From positions 62,001 to 126,000 of the forward strand of contig NZ_BAFP01000099.1 of the NCBI RefSeq assembly GCF_000308455.1: DNA of 64,000 nt. The letters run 5' to 3'. Source of the DNA: Nocardia abscessus NBRC 100374 (GTDB lineage Bacteria; Actinomycetota; Actinomycetes; Mycobacteriales; Mycobacteriaceae). Under the pieces are notes generated by a model. That model was not told where the DNA came from and did no database searches. It saw only the letters and a list, made by a program, of their open reading frames with translations. Below are positions 33,638 to 41,194 of this stretch, piece by piece. Each line of letters opens with the position of its first letter. Positions within the stretch are counted from its first letter, which is position 1. The position numbers and the translations under genes were made by a program.

Positions 33638-34204
33638 ATGACCTCTCGGGGACCACTAGGTGGTTCGACAAGCGACGCTCACCCGGGCGCGGCTTCGGCC
33701 GCGCAGAGCTGCCTCCCGGTCGTCCGACGCGCGCGAACCTCCGACGTGCCCGAGATCAAGCGCCTGATCGACGTCTACGCGGGCCGGATCCTGCTGGAGA
33801 AGAACCTGGTCACGCTCTACGAGGCGGTGCAGGAGTTCTGGGTGGCCGAACTCGACGGCCGCGTCGTCGGCTGCGGCGCGCTGCACGTGCTGTGGGCCGA
33901 CCTCGGCGAGGTGCGCACGGTCGCGGTGGACCCCGACGTCAAGGGCACCGGTGTGGGCAAGCTCATCGTGCAGCGGCTGGTCACGGTGGCCCGTGAACTC
34001 GAGTTGCAGCGGCTGTTCGTGCTGACCTTCGAGGTGGAATTCTTCGGCAGGCACGGCTTCGTGGAGATCGAAGGCACGCCGGTGACCGCCGAGGTCTACG
34101 CCGAGATGTGCCGCTCCTACGACACCGGTGTGGCCGAGTTCCTCGATCTGAGCTATGTGAAGCCGAACACTCTCGGCAATACTCGAATGCTGCTGACGCT
34201 CTGA
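33638..34204 (+). CDS. argA: Amino-acid N-acetyltransferase (ArgA-type GNAT)
   Basis: A 188-residue GNAT acetyltransferase catalysing glutamate N-acetylation at the head of arginine synthesis, by homology to Rv2747. The acetyl-CoA loop is VDPDVKGTGVGKLIVQ. Substrate-side motifs are RRARTSDVPEIKRLIDVYAG, FEVEFFGRHGFVEIEG and CRSYDTGVAEFLDLSYVKPN. About 24 extra N-terminal residues precede the domain. Starts at ATG 33638 and faces away from pgsA. Confidence 0.88.
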   Translation: MTSRGPLGGSTSDAHPGAASAAQSCLPVVRRARTSDVPEIKRLIDVYAGRILLEKNLVTLYEAVQEFWVAELDGRVVGCGALHVLWADLGEVRTVAVDPDVKGTGVGKLIVQRLVTVARELELQRLFVLTFEVEFFGRHGFVEIEGTPVTAEVYAEMCRSYDTGVAEFLDLSYVKPNTLGNTRMLLTL

Positions 34205-34230
34205 GTCCGTCCCCACAGGAAGCGATACCC

Positions 34231-34515
34231 GTGCCGATCTTCGCCGTCCATTACGTCTACTCCGAGGCCACCGCCGCGGGCCGGGACGTCCATCGTCCCG
34301 AGCACCGGGCCTGGCTGGCCGGCTTGCTCGAATCCGGCGCCCTGCTCAGCAGCGGCCCGTACCCGGACGGGTCCGGGGCGCTGCTGATCTTCCGCTCGGA
34401 GGACGCCGGGCAGTTGAAGGACCTGCTCGCGCAGGACCCGTTCGCCCGGGAGAACCTGATCGAGGACGTCCGCGCCGTGGAGTGGGCTCCGATCTTCGGC
34501 GCCTTCGCGTCCTGA
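34231..34515 (+). CDS. YciI-family protein (Rv2749 type)
   Basis: A 94-residue ferredoxin-like-fold protein. PIFAVHYVYSE, DVHRPEHRAWLAGLLESGAL and GPYPDGSGALLIF are typical; the His-Asp pair forms the putative active site. Role unknown. The GTG at 34231 follows AGGAAG. Twenty-six bp after argA, so probably co-transcribed. Confidence 0.9.
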   Translation: MPIFAVHYVYSEATAAGRDVHRPEHRAWLAGLLESGALLSSGPYPDGSGALLIFRSEDAGQLKDLLAQDPFARENLIEDVRAVEWAPIFGAFAS

Positions 34516-34519
34516 GCGG

Positions 34520-35500
34520 CTAGCGGTTCGCCTCGGCGCGGGTGCGGAGCAGGCTCGCGACCGTCGCGACGACCAGGATGATCAGGATGACGCCCAGCGA
34601 GACCGGCGTGGAGATCTCCGGGACGGTGACGTGCTCGCCGCCGTTGACGAACGGCAGGGTGTTCTCGTGCAGGGCGTGCAGCACCAGCTTCACGCCGATG
34701 AACGCGAGAATGGCCGCCAACCCGTAGGACAGGTAGACCAACCGGTCGAGCAGGCCGCCGATCAGGAAGAACAGCTGTCGCAGGCCCATGAGCGCGAACG
34801 CGTTCGCGGTGAAGACGAGGTAGGGCTGCTCGGTCAGGCCGTAGATGGCCGGGATGGAGTCCAGTGCGAAGAGCAGGTCGGCGAACCCGATCGCCAGCAA
34901 GGCCAGCAACAGCGGCGTGACCGCGCGGCGCCCGTCGACCCTGGTCACCAGCTTGTCGCCGTCGTATTCGTCGGTGGTCGGCAGCACCCGCTTGGCCAGT
35001 GCGACGATGCGGCTGTCGCGTTTCTCCTCGACCTCGACCTCGTGACCGCTCTCGCGCATGAGCTTGACCGCGGTGTAGACGAGGAAGAACCCGAACAGGT
35101 AGAACACCCAGCTGAACGCGCTGATCGCGGCCGCGCCGACCGCGATGAACGCCCCGCGCATCACCAAGGCGAGCACGATGCCGATCAACAGCACCTTCTG
35201 CTGGTAGATCCGGGGCACCGCGAAGGTGGACATGATGATCAGGAAGACGAACAGGTTGTCCACCGAGAGCGCCTTCTCGGTGACGAAGCCCGCGTAGTAC
35301 TCGCCTGCGTAGGTCGAGCCCCACTGCCAGGCGACCACGCCGCCGAACAGCAGCGCGAGCCCGATGTAGACCGCCGACCAGAAGCCGGATTCCCGGAACG
35401 TCGGCTCGTGCGGCGTGCGGACGTGGGCAAAGAAGTCGAAGACGAACAGGCCGAGGATCACCACGATGGTGATCACCCATTCGAGTGCGGTTACGTGCAT
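34520..35500 (-). CDS. TerC/Alx-family membrane protein
   Basis: A 326-residue membrane protein with about eight to nine spans. TerC hallmarks are EYYAGFVTEKALSVDNLFVF and LLFALDSIPAIYGLT, each with a conserved acidic residue in the membrane. Relatives (Alx, MeeY) export manganese, some during protein secretion. The ATG at 35500 was preferred over 35596. No yybP-ykoY manganese riboswitch was recognised upstream. Confidence 0.9.
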   Translation of the reverse strand: MHVTALEWVITIVVILGLFVFDFFAHVRTPHEPTFRESGFWSAVYIGLALLFGGVVAWQWGSTYAGEYYAGFVTEKALSVDNLFVFLIIMSTFAVPRIYQQKVLLIGIVLALVMRGAFIAVGAAAISAFSWVFYLFGFFLVYTAVKLMRESGHEVEVEEKRDSRIVALAKRVLPTTDEYDGDKLVTRVDGRRAVTPLLLALLAIGFADLLFALDSIPAIYGLTEQPYLVFTANAFALMGLRQLFFLIGGLLDRLVYLSYGLAAILAFIGVKLVLHALHENTLPFVNGGEHVTVPEISTPVSLGVILIILVVATVASLLRTRAEANR

Positions 35501-35979
35501 GCGGTGTGCCGATCGGAAGCGAAACTCATGATGTCCATAATGCCCGAATTGTCCGTTGCCCTTCAGTAGCGGGTTGGTTGCCGCCCATAATTCCACATGC
35601 GTTCACCCGGCCGTTCGTGCCACAGGCTCGGTACGACCATGACCGGACTCGACTTCTCTCCCGCGTCGCTCGCGCAGGCGCGCTCGCCGGCCGAACGGAC
35701 CGGCCCGCCGATCGCTGCCGACGGCGGGGCCTGACGCCGACCGGTCTGGTCGCACACCGCAGTGTCCCGTGTAACGCGTTGCCCGGCCTGATGACAGCGG
35801 GCCCGGATGGCGAATTGCGGCTGCCCCGACACCCGGAAAGGCTGCCGTTGAGCTATACCCTTCAGGCCCGGAAGAACTGAACGAGGTAGGGTCGTCGGCG
35901 AAGCGAAAGCGGTTCACAACACCGGCATCCGGTGCTACTTTCTGAGCGGCGAAGATCAGACCACACCGAAGGCGAGACG

Positions 35980-36087
35980 ATGACCGAGACAGTGCGGCGG
36001 CAGGGGTTGCCGAGCGGTGTCCGGCAGTCGCGCGGGCTATCGGCGTCGTCCGTCTCTGGGCGGATGAGCGCGCGGAGCCGCCCCTGA
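35980..36087 (+). CDS. Possible 35-codon reading frame before a terminator
   Basis: Starts MTETVRRQGLPSGVRQSRGL behind GAAGGCGAG and ends with RSRP. It is Arg/Ser-rich and matches no family. Its main support is the intrinsic terminator 53 bp downstream, which implies a short transcript here. The rest of 35501-35979 holds no supported gene; it contains the TerC upstream region. Confidence 0.3.
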   Translation: MTETVRRQGLPSGVRQSRGLSASSVSGRMSARSRP

Positions 36088-36139
36088 ACGTGTCTATCGC
36101 AGGCCCGTACCGAAGGGGTCACTCCGCGGCGAATCGCCG

Positions 36140-36156
36140 AGGGGTGGCCCCTTTTT
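36140..36156 (+). terminator. Rho-independent terminator
   Basis: AGGGG-TGG-CCCCT followed by a T run (36152-36156). This is a textbook intrinsic terminator, rare in this GC-rich window. It ends a short plus-strand transcript just before the tRNA gene. Confidence 0.7.
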
Positions 36157-36178
36157 CGCGGTCGGGCACGCCGACCGA

Positions 36179-36255
36179 TCCCTCGTAGCCCAATCGGTAG
36201 AGGCGCCGGACCTAGATTCCGGGAGATGCGAGTTCGAATCTCGCCGAGGGAACCA
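36179..36255 (+). tRNA. Non-canonical class I tRNA, apparent anticodon TAG
   Basis: The sequence folds as a tRNA. Acceptor TCCCTCG/CGAGGGA pairs fully, discriminator is A and CCA is encoded. Anticodon stem CCGGA/TCCGG encloses the loop CCTAGAT. T arm is GCGAG-TTCGAAT-CTCGC. Oddities: position 33 is C rather than the near-universal T; the apparent anticodon TAG (36213-36215) belongs to leucine, yet the variable loop is only 5 nt, unlike class II tRNA-Leu; and the D stem has only three pairs. It may be a decoy, a degraded gene or a special-function tRNA. It abuts the ftsK stop by 6 bp on the other strand. Confidence 0.75.
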
Positions 36256-36261
36256 GCCGGA

Positions 36262-38862
36262 TCACTCCTGTGGCTCCGAGTCGCCGTCCTGCCCGCCACC
36301 GCGGATCGACCACAACAACCCTTCCAGCTCATCGGGTTTGACGAGTACGTCGCGCGCCTTGGAGCCCTCGCTCGGGCCGACCACGCCGCGGGTCTCCATG
36401 AGGTCCATCAGCCGCCCCGCCTTGGCGAAGCCGACCCGCAGCTTGCGCTGCAGCATGGAGGTGGACCCGAACTGCGAGGTGACCACGAGTTCCACCGCCT
36501 GCAGGAAGACGTCGAGATCGTCGCCGATATCGGGGTCGACATCCTTCTTCTCCCCGGCCTTCGCGGCGGTGACACCCTCTTGGTAGTCCGGCTCGGCTTG
36601 GTTCTTGGCGAAGTCGACGACGGCATGGATCTCCTCGTCGCTGATGAACGCGCCCTGCAGGCGGGTCGGCTTGCCCGCGCCCATCGGCAGGAACAATCCG
36701 TCGCCCATGCCGATCAGTTTTTCCGCGCCGGGCTGGTCGAGGATGACGCGGGAGTCGGTCAACGACGAGGTGGCGAAGGCCAGCCGGGAAGGCACGTTGG
36801 TCTTGATCAGACCGGTCACCACGTCCACCGAGGGCCGCTGCGTGGCCAGCACCAGGTGGATGCCCGCGGCACGGGCCTTCTGGGTGATACGGACGATGGC
36901 GTCTTCCACGTCCCGCGGAGCGGTCATCATCAGATCGGCCAGCTCGTCGACGATGGCCAGGATGTACGGGTAGGGCCGGTAGACGCGTTCGCTGCCCAGC
37001 GGCGCGGTGATCGCTCCCGACTTCACCTTCTTGTTGAAGTCGTCGATATGGCGCACCTTGTTGGCCTGCATGTCCTGATAGCGCTGCTCCATCTCCTCGA
37101 CCAGCCAGGCCAGCGCGGCCGCCGCCTTCTTCGGCTGGGTGATGATGGGCGTGATCAGATGCGGAATGCCCTCGTAGGGAGTCAGTTCCACCATCTTCGG
37201 GTCGATCAGGATCATCCGGACCTCGTCCGGCGTCGCCCGCTGCAACAGCGACACCAGCATCGAGTTGACGAAGCTCGACTTACCCGAGCCGGTGGAGCCC
37301 GCGACCAGCAGGTGCGGCATCTTGGCCAGATTCGCCGAGACGAACTCGCCTTCGATGTTCTTGCCCAGACCGATCACCAGCGGATGGTGGTCGGTGCGGG
37401 TGGAGGGCGCCTTGAGCACGTCGGCCAGCCGGACCAGCTCGCGGTCGGCATTGGGCACCTCGATGCCGACCGCGGACTTGCCGGGGATCGGCGCGAGCAG
37501 CCGGACGTTCTCCGTCGCGACGGCATAGGCGATGTTGCGGGCCAAGGCGGTGATCTTCTCGACCTTCACGCCGGGCCCGAGTTCGACCTCGTAGCGCGTG
37601 ACCGTCGGGCCTCGGACGAAACCGGTGACCGCGGCGTCGATCTTGAACTGCACCAGCACCTCGGTGATCGCCTCGATCATCGATTCGTTGGCGGCGCTGC
37701 GCTTCTTGGGCGGATCCCCGTCGGTCAGCAGCGACAACGGCGGCAGGGTGTAGTCGCCTTCGACTTCGCGGTCGGTGACGAACTCCAACTGCTGGGGCGG
37801 CGGTGGCGTCTGGTCCTGCACCGCCGGGGCGGGGCGCTGCTTCTTCGGCTTCGGTTTCGGCGCGGGCTCCTCGACCGCGATCGGCTTGGCGTCGCGCAGC
37901 GGGGGCTCGCCGATCGCCTCGGTGACCGCGTCGGGATCACCGAACTCGTCGGGCGGGTAGTTCTCCGCGGGCGTACGACCGCGCCGCTTGGCGCCGGTGC
38001 GGCGCACCGGGAAGCCGCCGGCGTCGTAGTCGGCCGGATCGTAGTCCCGGTACTCGCCGTCGAATTCACCGTATTCGTCGCCACCGGTCGCTGTGCCGAG
38101 GTATCGACGCAGCTTGTCGGGCACCTCGCGGACCGTGGTGCCGGTCACCAGCAGCGCGCCGAAGACGATGGCCAGCAACAGGATCGGGACCGACAGCCAG
38201 GCCGTGAGGCCGTTGGTCAGCGGGCCGCCGGTCACGAAGCCGACGAAACCCGCTGCGCGGGAACGCCCGTGCGCGTCGGTGGGGGCGCCCGCGGCGATGT
38301 GCCACAGCCCGAGGACCGGCAAACCGATCAGCAGGCCGCCGAGCACCAGGCGCGGCCGGATCTCGGGGCGCGGTTCGGTACGCATCAGGACGACGGCGAT
38401 ACCGGAGGCGACGAACGGTAGTCCGGCGGAGGCCGATCCGGAGATCGCGCGGATGACATCCTCGACCCAGTGGCCCACCGGCCCACCGGCCGACAACCAC
38501 ACCGCCGCCGCGATCACGGCGCTCAGCGCGATCAGGGCCAGCGCGGCACCGTCGCGCCGATGGCCGTTGTCGATCTCCCCGGCCCGACTCAGCGTGCGCG
38601 TGGTCGCACCGAGGCCGCGGGCCAGCATGTTCCAGCCGCTGCTGATACCGCGGGTGATCACCGCGAGCGGCGCGGTGTTCGAAGTGTTCGAAGTGCGGCG
38701 CACCGGACGGCGCGCCGGGGAACCGCGGCGGCGGGGCGCCGGGTTCGCTCGCGGGGTCGCGGTGCGGGGCGTGGCCGCGCGAGACCGCGCCGTGCTGGTC
38801 CTCCCCCGGGCCGATCCCGCCCGCGCCCGACTCGTCGTGGTGCTGCGGGACTTACCTGCCAT
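36262..38862 (-). CDS. ftsK: DNA translocase FtsK
   Basis: An 866-residue septal DNA pump that clears chromosome ends at division. The basic N-terminal tail (about 1-75) precedes four membrane spans to about residue 235. A Pro/Glu linker holds KPKPKKQRPAP. The motor domain has Walker A GSTGSGKSS and Walker B ILAIVDELADLMM. The C-terminal gamma winged helix (TSMLQRKLRVGFAKAGRLMD) reads KOPS sites. Length is typical for actinobacteria. Confidence 0.96.
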   Translation of the reverse strand: MAGKSRSTTTSRARAGSARGRTSTARSRAATPRTATPRANPAPRRRGSPARRPVRRTSNTSNTAPLAVITRGISSGWNMLARGLGATTRTLSRAGEIDNGHRRDGAALALIALSAVIAAAVWLSAGGPVGHWVEDVIRAISGSASAGLPFVASGIAVVLMRTEPRPEIRPRLVLGGLLIGLPVLGLWHIAAGAPTDAHGRSRAAGFVGFVTGGPLTNGLTAWLSVPILLLAIVFGALLVTGTTVREVPDKLRRYLGTATGGDEYGEFDGEYRDYDPADYDAGGFPVRRTGAKRRGRTPAENYPPDEFGDPDAVTEAIGEPPLRDAKPIAVEEPAPKPKPKKQRPAPAVQDQTPPPPQQLEFVTDREVEGDYTLPPLSLLTDGDPPKKRSAANESMIEAITEVLVQFKIDAAVTGFVRGPTVTRYEVELGPGVKVEKITALARNIAYAVATENVRLLAPIPGKSAVGIEVPNADRELVRLADVLKAPSTRTDHHPLVIGLGKNIEGEFVSANLAKMPHLLVAGSTGSGKSSFVNSMLVSLLQRATPDEVRMILIDPKMVELTPYEGIPHLITPIITQPKKAAAALAWLVEEMEQRYQDMQANKVRHIDDFNKKVKSGAITAPLGSERVYRPYPYILAIVDELADLMMTAPRDVEDAIVRITQKARAAGIHLVLATQRPSVDVVTGLIKTNVPSRLAFATSSLTDSRVILDQPGAEKLIGMGDGLFLPMGAGKPTRLQGAFISDEEIHAVVDFAKNQAEPDYQEGVTAAKAGEKKDVDPDIGDDLDVFLQAVELVVTSQFGSTSMLQRKLRVGFAKAGRLMDLMETRGVVGPSEGSKARDVLVKPDELEGLLWSIRGGGQDGDSEPQE

Positions 38863-39126
38863 GGCCCCAGGCTAGCCGCAATCGCCCCATCCGGACCATC
38901 CGCAACACTGGTATTGCCACGCCTCCGCACGCTTTCGCGCCGGTCGCGACCTTCCCCGCCATGGAACGGCCCAGCTTCGGCGGGGTTGCGGATGCCCGCG
39001 CACCAGGCCGCGATCGAGGTGCGGACAGCGTGACGCTCCGTTCAGCGCCGGGATCCCGGGCCGGGATCCGATCGGCGTCCGGAGCGGAGAGGTGGGGAAC
39101 GTCGCGCAGCCGGCGCGGCGCACATA

Positions 39127-39744
39127 TCAGACCGAGCGGTCTGTCTCCAGCACGGCCCGGACGGACTCGGGCGATCCTGTGGTCTCCAGCCGGACTTCGT
39201 CCCGGCCGAAGGCGTGCAGCAACAGTTCCGAGGGCTGCCCGGTCAACGTGACGACATCGTCGTCATCCGAGCGCACCACGACTTTCCTGCCGTCGGGCGT
39301 CGCCAGTTCGACGGTGACCGGCGCCTTGCGGTAGGCCATCTTGGCCATCTTGCGCAGCGCCGACCACAGCTGGTCCTCGTCGGCCGCGGCCAGTTCGCGC
39401 GGTTGCCACCCGGCCTCGGCGCGGCGCACGTCCTCGTGGTGGACGAACATCTCCGACAGATTGACCACCGCGTCCACCGGCCGCAACGGCGACCACCACG
39501 GCGGACCGGTACGCACCTGGTCCAGCAACTCGGGGAACGGCTTGCGCGCCGCCTTCGCCTGCACCCGGTCGAGATACCCGGCCAGTGGCCGCAACATGAT
39601 GCCGGGCGCGGCGTCGGGGCGCCGTTCGCGAACCACCAAGTGCGCGGCGAGGTCCCGCACCGTCCACGCACCGCAGAGCGTCCGCGCGTCCGGGCCCGCG
39701 GCCTCCATCGCCTCGACGAGCCCCCTGCGCTCCCGCTGTGCCAT
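39127..39744 (-). CDS. TIGR03085-family DinB-like metal-binding protein
   Basis: A 205-residue four-helix-bundle protein of the mycothiol-dependent maleylpyruvate isomerase superfamily. It carries AGPDARTLCGAWTVRDLAAH with the metal His, HHEDVRR and a C-terminal SCP2-like beta domain (DGRKVVVRSDDDDVVTLTGQ). A thiol- or metal-dependent transferase is likely; no substrate is known. The ATG at 39744 was taken over a GTG two codons earlier. The gap to ftsK (38863-39126) holds nothing recognised. Confidence 0.85.
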   Translation of the reverse strand: MAQRERRGLVEAMEAAGPDARTLCGAWTVRDLAAHLVVRERRPDAAPGIMLRPLAGYLDRVQAKAARKPFPELLDQVRTGPPWWSPLRPVDAVVNLSEMFVHHEDVRRAEAGWQPRELAAADEDQLWSALRKMAKMAYRKAPVTVELATPDGRKVVVRSDDDDVVTLTGQPSELLLHAFGRDEVRLETTGSPESVRAVLETDRSV

Positions 39745-40160
39745 AGTCACACCCCGAACATACCGACCACCCGGCCAGACTGCCGCGCGGCGCGAGCCCC
39801 CGCGAAAGCGGCAACCGCGGCGCATACCGTCGTCCCTCGCCAGGTCTTCCGCGGCGGCACCGACCAGCTGCCGCCCGCCGCAGCACGACCTCGTCCGGTC
39901 CCGAGCGCAATGACGTTGTTGTTCATGGAGTTTCACCAGTCGCGCAAGCAGCGCGACTCAGGAATCCGGGTTGCAGGAGGCGCCACCGTGGGCCACACTG
40001 GATGCGATGCTCGCTGCGCGTTCAGCCGCGCGTCCATACCACGGAGTTCGTGGCTCCCCCTGCCGGGAAATCTCCGGCTAGCGTAATGAGAGTCCGCTCT
40101 GTACCTTGTCACTCGGTCCATCGGGTCGTGGACCTCATGACAAGAAGGGGCAAATCCTCC
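39745..40160. other. 416-bp gap without a supported gene
   Basis: Contains the upstream regions of the TIGR03085 gene and the DUF4189 gene. No frame has a convincing ribosome site or family match. An in-frame ATG at 40137 could be the true start of the DUF4189 protein. Confidence 0.5.
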
Positions 40161-40541
40161 GTGAAGAAGTTTGCTACCGGTGTTGCCGCGCTCGCGGCGG
40201 TGGGTTCCGCGCTGGCCGTCAGCGCGCCCACCGCGCACGCCTACACCAACAACTACGGCGCGATCGCGCTGTCCACCTCCACCGGTTTGATCGGGTACTC
40301 CTACGACTACCCGAACTCGTCCGCCGCGCAGCAGCGCGCCGTGAGCTCCTGCGGCGCCGCCGACTGCCAATCGGTGGTCTGGTTCCGCAACGGTTGCGGC
40401 GCCGTGGCGTACTCCAGCGGCAGCGGCAGCTGGAGCTGGGGGTATGCGTCGTCGCGGCGCAGCGCGCAGAGCCAAGCTCTGCGGCACAACGATTCCGATG
40501 CCTACATCGTGCACTGGAACTGCACGTCCAACCACGGCTGA
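40161..40541 (+). CDS. Secreted DUF4189 protein
   Basis: A 126-residue exported protein. A Sec signal peptide ends at APTAHA-YTNNYG. The mature domain shows NNYGAIALSTSTGLIG, AVSSCGAADCQSVVWF and GCGAVAYSSGSGSWSWG, the DUF4189 pattern, with four Cys probably forming two disulfides. Function unknown. GTG 40161 is preceded by AAGAAGGGG; an ATG 24 bp earlier is an alternative. Confidence 0.85.
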   Translation: MKKFATGVAALAAVGSALAVSAPTAHAYTNNYGAIALSTSTGLIGYSYDYPNSSAAQQRAVSSCGAADCQSVVWFRNGCGAVAYSSGSGSWSWGYASSRRSAQSQALRHNDSDAYIVHWNCTSNHG

Positions 40542-40570
40542 TGCCCGGAATTCGAGACGAAGGAAATATC

Positions 40571-41128
40571 GTGAAGCATCGCATTTTCCGGACCGCCGTG
40601 GCCGTCGTCCTCACCGCAGCGGCCTGCTCGCTGACCGCCTGCGCCTCGGGTGACGACTCCTCGTCCCCGAGCACCAGCGCAAATCCCAGCCACGCGGCGG
40701 GTGAGCTGGAGGGCGGCTCGGACAAGGGCGACAAGGGGGCCGGCTCCGCGCCGACCACCCCGTCCTCACCCGCCCTGGCCAAGCCCTCCGTACAGCAGCT
40801 GAACGAGCGGCTGCAGAAGGCGTTCGATCCGAACGTGCCGAACGCGGAGAAGATCAGCTGGATCCAGGCCGCCGAGCAGGATCCCTATCTGGTCGCCAAC
40901 CTCGTCGACGCCGCCAAGAAGCAGAAGGTCACCGTCGAGGTCACCAACGTCGGCGACCCGAAGGACGGCAAGCTCAAGGCCGACGCCAAGGTCACCATCG
41001 ACAGCACCCCGGTGGACGACGCGTTCATCCAGTTCGTCTCCGAGGGCGGCCAGTGGAAGGTCGACCACACCTTCGCCTGCAACATCGTCAAGAGCGCGAA
41101 GATCGAGTCCGCGGCCTGCCAGGAGTAA
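40571..41128 (+). CDS. Lipoprotein of the MTB12-like family
   Basis: A 185-residue lipoprotein. The signal peptide ends at lipobox LTAC (Cys24), followed by an 50-residue Ser/Gly/Pro linker. The C-terminal domain (about 75-185) resembles the low-molecular-weight antigen MTB12 family: VQQLNERLQKAFDPNVPNAEK, VTIDSTPVDDAFIQFVSEGG, WKVDHTFACNI. Surface exposed; role unknown. AAGGA precedes GTG 40571. Lies 29 bp after the DUF4189 gene, so probably one transcript. Confidence 0.82.
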   Translation: MKHRIFRTAVAVVLTAAACSLTACASGDDSSSPSTSANPSHAAGELEGGSDKGDKGAGSAPTTPSSPALAKPSVQQLNERLQKAFDPNVPNAEKISWIQAAEQDPYLVANLVDAAKKQKVTVEVTNVGDPKDGKLKADAKVTIDSTPVDDAFIQFVSEGGQWKVDHTFACNIVKSAKIESAACQE

Positions 41129-41145
41129 GCCCGCCACTTGCGTGA

Positions 41146-41178
41146 AAAGCGCCGGACAGCTGAGCTGTCCGGCGCTTT
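41146..41178. terminator. Bidirectional hairpin terminator
   Basis: AAAGCGCCGGACAGCT, a central G and AGCTGTCCGGCGCTTT make a 16-bp stem ending in T's on one strand and A's on the other. It separates the convergent lipoprotein gene and rnj. Confidence 0.85.
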
Positions 41179-41194
41179 CTCGTGGTCCGAAAGG

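Noticed and set aside
35501..35640. Possible yybP-ykoY manganese riboswitch before terC
   Set aside because: The conserved core motifs of that riboswitch are not seen upstream of the start.
35840..35872. A tRNA-like 5' half (TATAGCTCAACGGCAG) on the minus strand
   Set aside because: The D stem does not close and no anticodon or T arm follows.
36000..36088. A tRNA-Leu/Ser-like start (GGGGTTGCCGAGCGG) with a pairing CCCCTG 80 bases on
   Set aside because: The acceptor and D arm look right, but there is no T arm with TTC and no convincing anticodon stem.
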